A DNA stretch of 64,000 bases from Streptomyces sp. V4I2 (GTDB lineage: Bacteria > Actinomycetota > Actinomycetes > Streptomycetales > Streptomycetaceae), in assembly GCF_030817655.1 (NCBI RefSeq), contig NZ_JAUSZM010000003.1, positions 4,898,001-4,962,000 of the forward strand, written 5' to 3'. Of this stretch, positions 27,096 to 35,974 are shown piece by piece (positions within the stretch are counted from its first letter, which is position 1; every line of letters starts with the position of its first letter). The notes below the pieces were generated by a model that did not search any database, was not told the origin of the DNA, and saw only the letters and a program-made list of their open reading frames with translations. The position numbers and the translations under genes were made by a program.

Positions 27096-27122
27096 TCCGG
27101 TCCCATAAGTGCGCCGCATACG

Positions 27123-27158
27123 CCGCCGACCGGCGCCCGCCCGGGTTCCGGTCGGCGG
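27123..27158 (+). terminator. Hairpin after the carboxypeptidase gene
   Basis: Perfect 11-bp stem CCGCCGACCGG (27123-27133) pairing with 27148-27158, extendable outward by imperfect pairs; 14-base loop. It lies about 28 bases after the stop and before the next gene's GTG. Confidence 0.7.
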
Positions 27159-27246
27159 TGTGCGTGCTAGCGTCACGAATCGGGGCAGGTCGCTCACGGG
27201 ACGCGGCCGAGAACAGAAGACGGGACACCACGGGGAGTGCCTTCAG

Positions 27247-29148
27247 GTGGCCACAGCGGAGCCGACACGCACCGACGACACCGATCCGGGCCCGGGAGCC
27301 GGCCCGCGAATACGCGAGCCCGCACCGGACACGGAGGATCACGAGCACGGCCGTAGACCCTCCACGGTCGGATCCGGGTTCAGTTCGAGATTCGGTCCCA
27401 GCTCCAGGTTCGGTTCCAGGTTCAGAACCGCCTTCCTCGCCCTCCGCGAGCGCCTCCTGCGCCACCCCGTCCTTTCCGTCACCGCCCTCTCCGGCGCCCT
27501 GCACGTCGTCTGGTTCTTCACATTCGCCAACAGTGGCGGCGACCTCGCGGCGCAGGACGCGTGGGCCGAGTTCGTCGGCCGGCATCCGGACTCGGCGTAC
27601 AACCTGGCCTGGTACGGCGGGATGCACCCGGTGTCGTACAGCGTGGTGTCGCCGTATCTGATGTCGGTTCTCGGTGTCCGTACGACGATGATGATCGCGG
27701 GGACGATCTCGGCCGGACTGCTGACGATGGTCCTCATCCGCAGCCGCTCGGTGAAGAACCCCTTGTGGGCCTCGCTCGCGGGCGTGTTCGCGTTCCTGTG
27801 CAACGCGGCGTCGGGGCGGGTGACGTTCGGGCTCGGCACGATGTTCGCGCTGGGCGCGGTCGCCGTCGTGTTCTGCTGGCCGTACCGCTGGCGCTACAAA
27901 CGCTGGGCGAAGGCCCTGTGCGCGGCCCCGCTGGCCGCGCTCGCGACCATGGCGTCGCCGGTGGCGGGCCTGTTCGTGGGGCTCGTGGCGGCGGCGCTGT
28001 TCCTGCAGAAGCGCCGGCCGGGCGCCTGGGCGCTGGGTCTGGCGCCCTCGGCGGTCGTGGCGGTGTCCGCCTGGCTGTTCCCCTTCGCCGGTACCCAGCC
28101 GATGAAGATCGGCTCGGTGATCCTGCCGCTGCTGTACGCCCTCTTCGTGCTCTTCCTCGTCCCGCGCGAGTGGAAGACGGTCCGGCTCACGGCCGGGGTG
28201 TACGCCCTCTCGATCGTCCTGGTGTGGCTGGTCAGCTCGCAGATCGGCTCCAACATCTCGCGGCTCGCGATGCTGTTCGCGGGGGTGGCCCTGGTGGCCG
28301 CGCTGCCGTTCGCGGTGCCGCGCACCCGCAAGTGGTACGCCATCGTGGTGGCCTTCGCCGGCTTCACCACGTGGATCGGCTTCAAGTCGGTCGACGACGT
28401 CGTCCATACGACCCCGACGGCGTCCTGGGCGCGTGAGCTGGCGCCGCTCGTGAACGAACTCCAGGAGGTCGGCGCCGAGAAGGGCCGGGTGGAGGTCGTA
28501 CCGGCCGCCTCTCACCGCGAGGCCTCCGCGCTCGCCCCGTACGTCAACCTGGCCCGTGGCTGGAACCGCCAGGCCGACATGGAACGCAACCCGCTCTTCT
28601 ACGACGACACCCTCAACTCGGCGAACTACCACGAATGGCTGGGGCGCTGGGCCGTGCACTTCGTGGTCCTGCCGAAGGACACGCCGGACGGCGACGGAGG
28701 CGAGCGCGAGCGGCAGCTGGTGCAGCGGGGCATGCCGTATCTGAAGCAGATCTGGGGCGACGCCAACTGGCAGCTGTTCCGGGTGACCGACCCGGCGCCG
28801 CTGGCCGAGCCGAACGCCGTGGTCGAGCGGGCCGCGCAGGGCGAGATGACCATGCAGGTGAAGAAGGCGGGGCGGATTCTCATCCGGATCCCGTACTCGC
28901 CGTGGCTGAGCATCGTCGACGCCGAGGGCAACAAGCTGAAGCCGCCGCAGGAGACGGACGCCTCCAAGGACCGGGCCGACGGGACGCCGAAGACGTACGA
29001 CAACGTCAACGGCTGCCTGATGGAGACGGAGGAGGACGCGGAGGGCGACAAGTGGACGATGTTGATCGCCCCGCGAGCGGGAGAGTACCGGCTTGCCGCG
29101 CCTTATACGGTGCCGCGGGGGACGCCGTGCCCCGACGAGTTGAATTGA
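27247..29148 (+). CDS. Polytopic membrane protein (annotated as MFS- or GT-C-like in relatives)
   Basis: A 633-residue protein. A Pro/Asp-rich cytoplasmic start carries SSRFGPSSRFGSRFR repeats. About ten to twelve membrane helices lie between residues 75 and 400 (for example LSVTALSGALHVVWFFTF, GTMFALGAVAVVFCWPY, ILPLLYALFVLFLVP). A C-terminal soluble domain of about 200 residues follows. The first loop DLAAQDAWAEFVGRHPDSAY with YNLAWYGGMHP resembles GT-C glycosyltransferase-type proteins more than transporters, but this is inference. The GTG at 27247 has GGGGAG nine bases upstream. The stop lies at the edge of TnpB element 1, so the last few residues may derive from the insertion. Confidence 0.75.
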   Translation: MATAEPTRTDDTDPGPGAGPRIREPAPDTEDHEHGRRPSTVGSGFSSRFGPSSRFGSRFRTAFLALRERLLRHPVLSVTALSGALHVVWFFTFANSGGDLAAQDAWAEFVGRHPDSAYNLAWYGGMHPVSYSVVSPYLMSVLGVRTTMMIAGTISAGLLTMVLIRSRSVKNPLWASLAGVFAFLCNAASGRVTFGLGTMFALGAVAVVFCWPYRWRYKRWAKALCAAPLAALATMASPVAGLFVGLVAAALFLQKRRPGAWALGLAPSAVVAVSAWLFPFAGTQPMKIGSVILPLLYALFVLFLVPREWKTVRLTAGVYALSIVLVWLVSSQIGSNISRLAMLFAGVALVAALPFAVPRTRKWYAIVVAFAGFTTWIGFKSVDDVVHTTPTASWARELAPLVNELQEVGAEKGRVEVVPAASHREASALAPYVNLARGWNRQADMERNPLFYDDTLNSANYHEWLGRWAVHFVVLPKDTPDGDGGERERQLVQRGMPYLKQIWGDANWQLFRVTDPAPLAEPNAVVERAAQGEMTMQVKKAGRILIRIPYSPWLSIVDAEGNKLKPPQETDASKDRADGTPKTYDNVNGCLMETEEDAEGDKWTMLIAPRAGEYRLAAPYTVPRGTPCPDELN

Positions 29149-29152
29149 ATCC

Positions 29153-29174
29153 TCCCCTCCCTGAAGGGAGGGGA
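29153..29174 (-). ncRNA. Right-end hairpin, probable 3' part of TnpB guide (omega) RNA
   Basis: Stem TCCCCTCCC/GGGAGGGGA with loop TGAA, nine bases beyond the tnpB stop. In IS605-family elements the 3' end of tnpB and the right-end hairpin form the guide scaffold, with the guide lying just outside the element. That would be flanking DNA from the end of the membrane-protein gene. Confidence 0.5.
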
Positions 29175-29182
29175 TTCCTGGC

Positions 29183-30403
29183 TCAGGCCGCCTTCTGGAG
29201 CAGCGCTCCAGGAGGTCTTCCGCCATCAGCACCAGCCGGGTTGAGACCAGCCCGGACGAGCATCACGCGTGCGGAGTTCTTGTCCCGTGGGGACACGGTT
29301 CCGCACGCGGTGCAGGTGTAGGTGCGCTCACCCAGCGGCAGTGCGTGCTTGGCTCTCGCATCGCAGTGCGCGCAGTCCATTGTGGTGTGCGCGGGGTGTA
29401 CGAGGCGGATGTCCCGCCCGTGCTTGCGGCCCATCTCGATCAGAGCGGCCTTGGTGGCGCCGATGGCGGCGTCGGCGGCCTTGCGGGCCATGGTGGTCTT
29501 GGCCAGGAACTTCGGGCGGAAGTCCTCGACAGCGATGGCGTCGTGGTCACGGACCACCTTCTTGGCCCACTTGCGGCCGGTGTCCTCACGCTGCCTGGCG
29601 ACCTTTTTGTATGCCTTGGCCCGCAGTTTCTTCGCTTCGCGGTAGCCCTTCGATCCGGGTCGGCCCTTCTTCGGCTTGCGGCGGGCCATCATCCGGTCGT
29701 ACCGCGTCACCTTGGTCTGGGCCTTCCTGCCGTGCTCGGGATGTGGCAGGTCGTGCGTGTCGGACGTGGTGGTCGCGGTCTCCTTCACGCCCCAGTCGAC
29801 GCCGAGTGCGTAGCCGGTCTGCGGCAAGGGCTGGACCTGGGCGGGGACGACGAAAGAGCAGTACCAGTGCCCGAGGCTGTCCTGGTACACGCGCACCGAG
29901 GACGGCTCAGCCGGAAGGGCCCGCGACCACACCACCGCCACGACGATGCCGCCCGCCAGGTGCAGCCGGCCGTCCTTCAACCGGAAACCGCGCCGCGTGT
30001 AGTTGAGGCTCGGCAGCGCCTCGCGCTTCGTCTTGTACGTGGGCATCCCGGCCCGGCGCGCCATGGGCAGGCGCTCGTGGATGTCCTTGTGCGCTTTGGC
30101 GCGGGAGCGGCCGAAGTCACGGATGACCTGCTGCTGGGGAACCGACGAGCCCTCACGCAGCCACGGCGTACGGGCGCGGGCCTCGGTCAGCATCCTGTCG
30201 AGCTGAGCCGGGCCGCACGTGGCCTTCTGACCTGCGGCCTTGTTGTGCAGGTATACGGCCTGGGACTTGGCGACGCACTCGTTCCACACCCACCGACATC
30301 GGTCCCACTCCGCCGCCAGGGCGGTGCGGGCGGCGGACGACACGCGCAGCCGGTAGGTGTACCGGGCATGCCCGCCCTCCGCAGCCACCCCCACCTGCGC
30401 CAT
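29183..30403 (-). CDS. TnpB RNA-guided nuclease (IS605 OrfB family)
   Basis: A 406-residue TnpB. N-terminal region: YTYRLRVSSAARTALAAEW, WNECVAKSQAVYL. The RuvC catalytic residues are present: Asp in GVDWGVKETA, Glu in AIAVEDFRPKF, Asp in SPRDKNSARVM. A zinc ribbon is present (CAHC ... CTAC). Key residues are intact, so nuclease activity is plausible. The ATG at 30403 is chosen because the TnpB N-terminus begins just after it; the frame runs about 48 codons further up with implausible composition. There is no neighbouring tnpA. This TnpB is only distantly similar to the copy at 49174. Confidence 0.88.
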   Translation of the reverse strand: MAQVGVAAEGGHARYTYRLRVSSAARTALAAEWDRCRWVWNECVAKSQAVYLHNKAAGQKATCGPAQLDRMLTEARARTPWLREGSSVPQQQVIRDFGRSRAKAHKDIHERLPMARRAGMPTYKTKREALPSLNYTRRGFRLKDGRLHLAGGIVVAVVWSRALPAEPSSVRVYQDSLGHWYCSFVVPAQVQPLPQTGYALGVDWGVKETATTTSDTHDLPHPEHGRKAQTKVTRYDRMMARRKPKKGRPGSKGYREAKKLRAKAYKKVARQREDTGRKWAKKVVRDHDAIAVEDFRPKFLAKTTMARKAADAAIGATKAALIEMGRKHGRDIRLVHPAHTTMDCAHCDARAKHALPLGERTYTCTACGTVSPRDKNSARVMLVRAGLNPAGADGGRPPGALLQKAA

Positions 30404-30587
30404 CCCGCCCCCGCACGGTTCCCCGGCCGGGACACTGTGCCGTCCCGAACCCTCCGAGGGACCATACGTACGACAGCCGCACACACGCCCCCAGATCCCA
30501 CAGCGATCACCCCGATCAGTGATCACAGGCACACGCGTTCGCATCATTTCGGCGATAGGTGACCGTGGGTCGGAGTGGGGCTTGAGG

Positions 30588-31427
30588 TCAGCGCAGCTGG
30601 TCCACGTACTTGTCCGTCCCCGGAACCGTCGGGACGAAAGGCGCCAGCAGCTCCACCCTCCCCAGGCCCGACTCCCCCACCGTCTCCTCCAGCCCTGCGA
30701 AGTACGCCTCCCAGCATTCCCTCGGGTCCGTCTCCAGGAACCACAGCAGGGTCAGGCGGGTGTCGACGCCCTCGACCTGCTTGACGTACGTCATGCGGTC
30801 GCCGGGCAGCGGGGTCGGCCGGAAGACGGTCACCAGGGCCGAGGGCGAGCCCCCCACCCGCTTCGGGAGGTGCCGGGAGACCAGCCACTCCAGCAGCTCC
30901 GCCCGCTGCTCGGCGGACTCGGCGTCGACGACCTGGAGGACCAGGCCGGCGTAGGGGTGGTCGAGGGCGTGGAAGTCCCTCGGGCCCGCCGCTCCGTCCC
31001 GGTACACCGTCGCCTCGTGGTCCTGGAACGCCGTGAAGACGTGCGTACGGTCCCGGTAGACGCGGCCGTCGCGGTTGAGGCGCTTGTTGATGGCGACGGT
31101 CCAGCGCATGTGGTCGTCGTAGCGGCCGTCGGTGATCCAGTACGTGGAGAGGTAGCAGCCGGCGGTGACCGGCTCGGTGATCGCCGACTTCTCGGGGCGG
31201 CGCAGGAGTTGGAGGTCGCGGGTCGCCACCCAGCGGCGGCCGGCGTACATCCAGGGCATGGCCATCGCACCGGCGTAGTAGTGGTCGTCCTCGTACCAGC
31301 GGTTGTAGGCGTACTCGTGGCCCGGGTGCGGTTCGACCATGGTGATCAGCGCGTGGCCGGGGCGGACTCCGTACGGCCCCACGGCGGCCAGGTCGGCGTA
31401 CGTCTCGCTGCGGGTGTCCTCGGACAT
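30588..31427 (-). CDS. Putative dimeric alpha-beta barrel (EthD-like) protein
   Basis: A 279-residue soluble protein that appears to contain two ferredoxin-like halves. The first is around LITMVEPHPGHEYAYNRWYE with MPWMYAGRRWVA, the second around PYAGLVLQVVDAESAEQRAE with GGSPSALVTVFRP. The first half resembles EthD/NIPSNAP-type barrels that bind hydrophobic substrates or take part in degradation pathways. The ATG at 31427 follows GGAAGGGG by seven bases. Divergent from an SDR gene, with palindrome CTGACGCTCCGTCAG between them. Function not established; pathway role inferred from context. Confidence 0.55.
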   Translation of the reverse strand: MSEDTRSETYADLAAVGPYGVRPGHALITMVEPHPGHEYAYNRWYEDDHYYAGAMAMPWMYAGRRWVATRDLQLLRRPEKSAITEPVTAGCYLSTYWITDGRYDDHMRWTVAINKRLNRDGRVYRDRTHVFTAFQDHEATVYRDGAAGPRDFHALDHPYAGLVLQVVDAESAEQRAELLEWLVSRHLPKRVGGSPSALVTVFRPTPLPGDRMTYVKQVEGVDTRLTLLWFLETDPRECWEAYFAGLEETVGESGLGRVELLAPFVPTVPGTDKYVDQLR

Positions 31428-31477
31428 GGGCATTCCCCTTCCGTCGTCCCTTCCGTCCTCCTGCGGTCGCCCATACT

Positions 31478-31492
31478 CTGACGCTCCGTCAG
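31478..31492. promoter_or_regulatory. CTGACGNNNCGTCAG operator between divergent genes
   Basis: CTGACGCTCCGTCAG, perfect palindromic arms, centrally placed in the 93-base gap between the dimeric-barrel and SDR genes. The same element precedes the amidohydrolase operon (60680) and occurs in the LLM promoter (57663, with a variant at 57726). This spacing and symmetry fit a TetR-family site. No TetR gene is in the window. Confidence 0.7.
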
Positions 31493-31520
31493 ATAATCCG
31501 CCAGAGTCGGGGAGGACCTC

Positions 31521-32306
31521 ATGTCACTGCTCTCGGGCAAGACCGTCGTCGTGTCGGGAGTCGGGGCCGGGCTCGGCCGTCAGGTCGCGGCGGCCGTCGT
31601 ACGGGACGGCGGGAACGCGGTGCTGGGGGCGCGGACGGAGGTGAACCTCGCCAAGAGCGCGGCCGAAATCGATCCGGACGGGGCGCACACGGCGTACCGG
31701 GCGACCGACGTCACCGACGAGGGGCAGTGCGGGGCGCTGGCGGAGCTGGCACGGGAGCGGTTCGGGCGGATCGACGCGGTGGTCCATGTGGCGGCCTGGG
31801 ACAGCTACTTCGGCGGCCTGGAGGACGCCGACTTCACGACCTGGCAGTCCGTCATCGACGTGAACCTGCTGGGGACGCTGCGGATGACGCGGGCCTGTCT
31901 GCCGGGGCTGAAAACGGGCGGGGGGTCGGTGGTGTTCATCGGTACGCAGTCGGCGGTGGCGGCTCCGTCGCAGGTGCGGCAGGCGGCGTACGCGGCGTCG
32001 AAGGGGGCGCTGACCAGCGCGATGTACTCGCTGGCGCGGGAGCTCGGGCCGTACCGCATCCGGGTCAACACGGTGCTGCCGGGCTGGATGTGGGGTCCGC
32101 CGGTGCGGGCGTACGTCCAGTTCACGGCGCAGACGGAGGGCGTGCCGGAGGCGGAGGTGCTGGAGCGGCTGAGTGGCCGGATGGCGTTGCCCGAGCTCGC
32201 CTCGGACGCGGACGTGGCGGACGCGGCGGTGTTTCTGGCCTCGGACCGGTCGCGGGCGATCACGGGGCAGTCGCTGCTGGTGAACGCGGGGGAGCTGATG
32301 CGCTGA
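31521..32306 (+). CDS. Short-chain dehydrogenase/reductase
   Basis: A 261-residue classical SDR: cofactor motif SGVGAGLGRQ, DVTD at the adenine side, and the mostly conserved NAG region as HVAAWDSYF. The catalytic Ser is in FIGTQSAVA, with Tyr/Lys in YAASKGALTS, and RIRVNTVLPGWMWG follows. The NNAG motif is replaced by HVAA, a divergence seen in some families. The start has GGGGAGG upstream. Divergent from the EthD-like gene and behind a shared operator, so they are probably co-regulated. The substrate is unknown. Confidence 0.88.
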   Translation: MSLLSGKTVVVSGVGAGLGRQVAAAVVRDGGNAVLGARTEVNLAKSAAEIDPDGAHTAYRATDVTDEGQCGALAELARERFGRIDAVVHVAAWDSYFGGLEDADFTTWQSVIDVNLLGTLRMTRACLPGLKTGGGSVVFIGTQSAVAAPSQVRQAAYAASKGALTSAMYSLARELGPYRIRVNTVLPGWMWGPPVRAYVQFTAQTEGVPEAEVLERLSGRMALPELASDADVADAAVFLASDRSRAITGQSLLVNAGELMR

Positions 32307-32467
32307 CCTGATCCTTTTCAGCCAACCTCGGGTTCATATACGTAAATCAGGAACAGCTCTCAGAACATTTTTACGTGCTCTTGACCATCCGCTTGCTTGC
32401 CGTGGGCATGCCACCGAACCCATTGTTCACATGCCTGACCCTGGCCACGGACCCTGGAAGGGGGCAC

Positions 32468-34045
32468 ATGAACAGTCTCGACTGGGCCGTGCTCATCGGC
32501 TACTTCGGCGTGATGGTCGCAATCGGCGTCTGGTCGCACAAGCGGGTGGACAACGTCAGCGACTTCTTCACGGCCGGCGGCAAGATGCCCTGGTGGCTCT
32601 CCGGCATCTCCCACCACATGTCGGGCTACAGCGCGGTGATGTTCACCGGGTACGCGGGCATCGCCTACACCTACGGCGTGACGTCCTTCGTGACCTGGTC
32701 CTTCCCCATCGCGCTCGGCATCGCCATCGGCTCGAAGCTGTTCGCCCCGCGCATCAACCGGCTGCGTTCGCGACTCCATGTCGCCTCGCCGCTGGAGTAC
32801 CTGAAGAACCGCTACGACCTCAAGACCCAGCAGGCCCTGGCCTGGTCCGGCATGCTGCTGAAGATCGTCGACGTCGGCGCGAAGTGGGCGGCGATCGCGA
32901 CCCTGCTGTCGGTCTTCACCGGTATCTCGCTCAACCAGGGCATCCTCATCACCGGCACCATCACGGCGGTCTACTGCACGATCGGCGGCCTGTGGGCGGA
33001 CGCGCTGACCGAGCTGGGCCAGTTCGTCATCCAACTCCTCGCCGGGGTCGCGATGTTCGTCGCCGTGGTCATGGAACTCGGTGACAGGAACATCGGATTC
33101 ATCGACGCCTGGGACCAGCCGGCGCTGCAGGGCCACGAGAAGCCGCTGGTCGCCGACTACGGCGCGGTGTTCCTGCTGGCCTTCCTCTTCATCAAGCTCT
33201 TCGAGTACAACGGCGGCATGCTCAACCAGGCCCAGCGCTACATGGCCACCTCCAGCCCCCGCGAGGCCGAGCGCTCGGCGAGGCTGTCGGCGGTTCTCTG
33301 GCTGGTCTGGCCCCTGGTCCTCTTCTACCCCATGTGGATGTCGCCGCTGCTGGTGGAGTCCCAGAAGCCGGACGGCTCCGACTCCTACGGCCTGATGACC
33401 GAACAGCTCCTGCCGCACGGCCTGTTGGGCCTGGTCATCGTCGGCTTCTTCTCCCACACCATGGCCATGTGCTCCTCCGACGCCAACGCGATCGCCGCCG
33501 TCTTCACCCGGGACGTGGCGCCGGTGATCTCGACCCGGGCCCGGAGCTGGAGCCAGCGCTCGGGGCTGATCGCGGCGCGGCTCGCGACGGTCGTCTTCCT
33601 CGGTCTGTCGATGGCGGCGGCCACCCAGGTCAACTCCCCCGCCTTCAAGGACATCATCACCGTCGTCATCAAGTGGGTCGCCGGCCTGATGGGCCCGATG
33701 GCCATCCCGATGATGCTCGGCCTGCTCCGACCGTTCCGCCGCTCGGGCCCGACGGCCGCGCTCACCAGCTGGTCCATGGGTCTGCTCGCCTTCTGGCTGG
33801 TCAACTACCCGATCAACTGGAACGTCGACGGCGGCGTCCCGCTCCAGTACCAGGTGTCGATCCCGCTGGCCGTCTCCCTGGTCCTCTACATCCTCATCGG
33901 CTTCCTCAAGCCGGAGGACACCCCGGAACGCCTCGCGATCATCGAGACGATCAACACGGACGGGGACGGGACCGCCGGCGCCGCGGCGATCCCGACGCCG
34001 GCGGATCCCATGGACAAGGTGGTGCCGGCACCGGTCAAGGACTGA
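32468..34045 (+). CDS. Sodium:solute symporter (SSS/SLC5 family)
   Basis: A 525-residue polytopic transporter with about 13-14 helices. SSS hallmarks include DNVSDFFTAGGKMPWWLSGI in the N-terminal part, SHHMSGYSAVMFTGYAGIAY, GGLWADALTELGQFVIQL and MNQAQRYMA-like LNQAQRYMATSSPREAERS. It imports a sugar, acid or other organic solute with Na+; substrate not assignable. The ATG at 32468 has GGAAGGGGG upstream. The 160-base leader is unusually AT-rich and holds an inverted ACGTAAA/TTTACGT pair (32340-32346 and 32370-32376), a possible operator. It converges on the ARH-like gene with 2 bases between stops. Confidence 0.88.
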   Translation: MNSLDWAVLIGYFGVMVAIGVWSHKRVDNVSDFFTAGGKMPWWLSGISHHMSGYSAVMFTGYAGIAYTYGVTSFVTWSFPIALGIAIGSKLFAPRINRLRSRLHVASPLEYLKNRYDLKTQQALAWSGMLLKIVDVGAKWAAIATLLSVFTGISLNQGILITGTITAVYCTIGGLWADALTELGQFVIQLLAGVAMFVAVVMELGDRNIGFIDAWDQPALQGHEKPLVADYGAVFLLAFLFIKLFEYNGGMLNQAQRYMATSSPREAERSARLSAVLWLVWPLVLFYPMWMSPLLVESQKPDGSDSYGLMTEQLLPHGLLGLVIVGFFSHTMAMCSSDANAIAAVFTRDVAPVISTRARSWSQRSGLIAARLATVVFLGLSMAAATQVNSPAFKDIITVVIKWVAGLMGPMAIPMMLGLLRPFRRSGPTAALTSWSMGLLAFWLVNYPINWNVDGGVPLQYQVSIPLAVSLVLYILIGFLKPEDTPERLAIIETINTDGDGTAGAAAIPTPADPMDKVVPAPVKD

Positions 34046-34047
34046 GG

Positions 34048-35163
34048 TCACGCCCGCGGATAGCGGGCGAGCCACCCGGGAGACGACCCGGCCGGGCCGT
34101 GCAGTGCGGGCCCCTGGGTCATCTCCATCGCGAAGTCGTCCGCCAGTTCCAGCAGAGTGGGACGGCCCTCCAGCTCGGCCAGCCAGGCCGGCGGGAGGGC
34201 CGTCTCGCCGTGCAGGGCGCCGAGCAGGCCGCCGGTGAGCGCGCCCGCGGCGGCGGACGGCCCGTCGTGGTTGACCGCGAGACACAGACCGTGCCGTACG
34301 TCCTCCCCCACGAGCGCGCAGTACACGGCGGCGGACAGCAGCCCCTCCGCCGTACCGTTCCCGATAAGCTCCTCGACCCGGGCGGCATCCGGCATCCCCT
34401 GCCGTACGGCGCCCAGCGCGTGCTGCAGCCCGTCCGACACGGGCTGGTGCCCGGGCCGGACGGCGAGCAGCGCGAGCGCCCGCTGCACGGCTCCGTCGAG
34501 ACTCTCGCTGCGGGCGAGCGAGTGCACGATCACGGCGTACGCGCCGGCGGCCAGGCACGCGGTGGGATGCCCGTGGGTCTGCGCGGCACACTCCACGGCG
34601 AGCTGTACGACGAGCTGCGGCTCCCAGCCCACCAGCAGCCCGAAGGGCGCGGACCGGGCGGCAGCCTCCGGACCGGCCTCACCGGCGTTCTTGGGCGAGT
34701 CCAGGGTCCCCATGGTGTCGTCGCCGAGCCCGAGCAGCAGGGACCGGGGGGGATCCCTCCTCGCATACAGCCACTCCTCCCGCGCGAGCCACCCGTCGTC
34801 CTTGCGCCGCTCGTCGGGCCCCCAGTCGCGCTGGGTGGCGAACCAGCGCAGATACGCCCGGTGCACGTCGGTGGGCGGATGCCAGGCCCCGGTGTCGCGG
34901 CGCACCTGGGCGCGTATCAGCCCGTCGACGGTGAACAGGGTGAGCTGCGTGAGGTGACTGACCGCGCCGCGCCGCCCGTACCCGAACCCGAGATCGAGCA
35001 GCCCCTCCGCCCCGTACTCCTCCCGGATCTCCGCCAGCCCGAGCCCGTCCACGGGCGCGCCGAGGGCGTCTCCGAGGGCAGCACCGAGCAGCGTGCCGCG
35101 CACCCGGCCACGGAAGTCCTGCTGCTCGGCCCGGCCCCAGACAGCCCCGGTTGTCGCACTCAC
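34048..35163 (-). CDS. ADP-ribosylglycohydrolase-fold protein, probably inactive
   Basis: A 371-residue protein that follows the ARH (DraG-like) fold: GTLLGAALGDALGAPVDG at the N-terminus, THGHPTACLAAGAYAVIVHS in the middle, and NHDGPSAAAGALTGGLLGAL near the end. The family's two metal sites normally read (T/S)DDTQ near residue 70 and (D)xDST after NHxG. Here they read VSHLTQLTLFT and GPSAAAGA, so the metal-binding aspartates are missing at both. Hydrolase activity is unlikely, and a binding or regulatory role is the likelier reading. The GTG at 35163 follows GGGAGG by about six bases. Confidence 0.85.
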   Translation of the reverse strand: MSATTGAVWGRAEQQDFRGRVRGTLLGAALGDALGAPVDGLGLAEIREEYGAEGLLDLGFGYGRRGAVSHLTQLTLFTVDGLIRAQVRRDTGAWHPPTDVHRAYLRWFATQRDWGPDERRKDDGWLAREEWLYARRDPPRSLLLGLGDDTMGTLDSPKNAGEAGPEAAARSAPFGLLVGWEPQLVVQLAVECAAQTHGHPTACLAAGAYAVIVHSLARSESLDGAVQRALALLAVRPGHQPVSDGLQHALGAVRQGMPDAARVEELIGNGTAEGLLSAAVYCALVGEDVRHGLCLAVNHDGPSAAAGALTGGLLGALHGETALPPAWLAELEGRPTLLELADDFAMEMTQGPALHGPAGSSPGWLARYPRA

Positions 35164-35327
35164 CAAGACCTCCCAGGGCACCCGTGCGTACGTACGACGG
35201 CTCAGCACTGTAATCGAACGGGGACGGTCGGTTCAGGGGGCGATTCGGTATGCCTGGAGTGGGTGGGGTGGTCGTGGCCGGTTTCAGCCGTACCAGGTCG
35301 CAATGCGGAGGGTCCATGCCCAGTCCC

Positions 35328-35675
35328 TCACAGGCCTGCCTCCGCCTCGGCAGTCTCCCGGATCGCGCGGATCTGCGCCATGGCCTCCGCCGGGTCCTGC
35401 TCTCCTGCGTCCACGATGCGCTCCAGCTCACGCAGCCGCGCGGCACGCTCCGGATGCCGTTCGATCGCCACGAACACGGCCCACGAGTGCACGAAGGCCC
35501 GCAGAGGCGCGAGGCTCTGTGTCTGCTGCGCGTTCGCGGTGGCTTCGAAGAGGTGCTGCGTGAGAGCCGGAACGCGGCTCGGGGCGATGCGCGTGACCGC
35601 CGCCCGCAGCGCGGCCGGGGTCAGTTCGGGCGTGGGGATCAGCGGTCCGTACGGGCCGTCGGTCTGGGCGCTCAC
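35328..35675 (-). CDS. DUF6247 family protein
   Basis: A 115-residue helical protein: PTPELTPAALRAAVTRIAPS, FVHSWAVFVAIERHPERAAR. The GTG at 35675 follows GGAGG by five bases and sets the start; a longer frame upstream is composition-poor. DUF6247 proteins are small Streptomyces proteins often near toxin-antitoxin or ATPase genes; function unknown. Possibly part of the regulatory module that continues with the ATP-binding gene. Confidence 0.75.
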   Translation of the reverse strand: MSAQTDGPYGPLIPTPELTPAALRAAVTRIAPSRVPALTQHLFEATANAQQTQSLAPLRAFVHSWAVFVAIERHPERAARLRELERIVDAGEQDPAEAMAQIRAIRETAEAEAGL

Positions 35676-35779
35676 GGTGGCCTCCGGTGCGGGTGACTCG
35701 GTTCTCGTACGGTACCGGCGGAGTTGGTGGCGCGGTGCTCGGGCAGCGCTTGTCACGGGGGTCGCTTCCGGACTTCCTA

Positions 35780-35974
35780 TGCCGCCACGGCCGCCGGGCG
35801 CGGCACCGGCCTGGGCGCGGGGCTCGGAACGCCCGGTCGCAGCCGTCGCAGTTCTGGAAGGGGTCGGAGCGGGTGGGCTCCGGACCGGTGTCGAAGGGCG
35901 GCGGCAGGAGGGCGGCGAGTCGGTGGGCCAGGAAGCCGGCCGGTTCTTCGTCTTTGGCGTCGGGCCCGGCCGAG
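35780..35974 (-). pseudogene. Coding-like stretch with a CxxC motif, no start
   Basis: Between the ATPase stop and DUF6247, one minus-strand frame reads DEEPAGFLAHRLAALLPPPF, then FQNCDGCDRAFRAPRPGRC. It has strongly GC-biased third positions, like a Streptomyces zinc-ribbon tail. No start codon precedes it after the in-frame stop, so it is either a frameshifted remnant or translated from a non-standard start. Weak evidence only. Confidence 0.25.

Larger units (their letters stand above)
29149..30550 (-). mobile_element. IS605/IS1341-type element 1 (TnpB only)
   Basis: TnpB gene plus flanks. The right end, immediately after the tnpB stop, has a 9-bp GC-rich hairpin (29153-29174). The left part upstream of tnpB has a GATCAC/GTGATC inverted repeat near 30504-30524. 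There is no TnpA (Y1 transposase), so the copy would need help in trans to move. Exact ends are not fixed by sequence alone: the right end abuts the stop of the membrane-protein gene, and the left end lies somewhere before the stop at 30588. Limits given are approximate. Confidence 0.7.
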
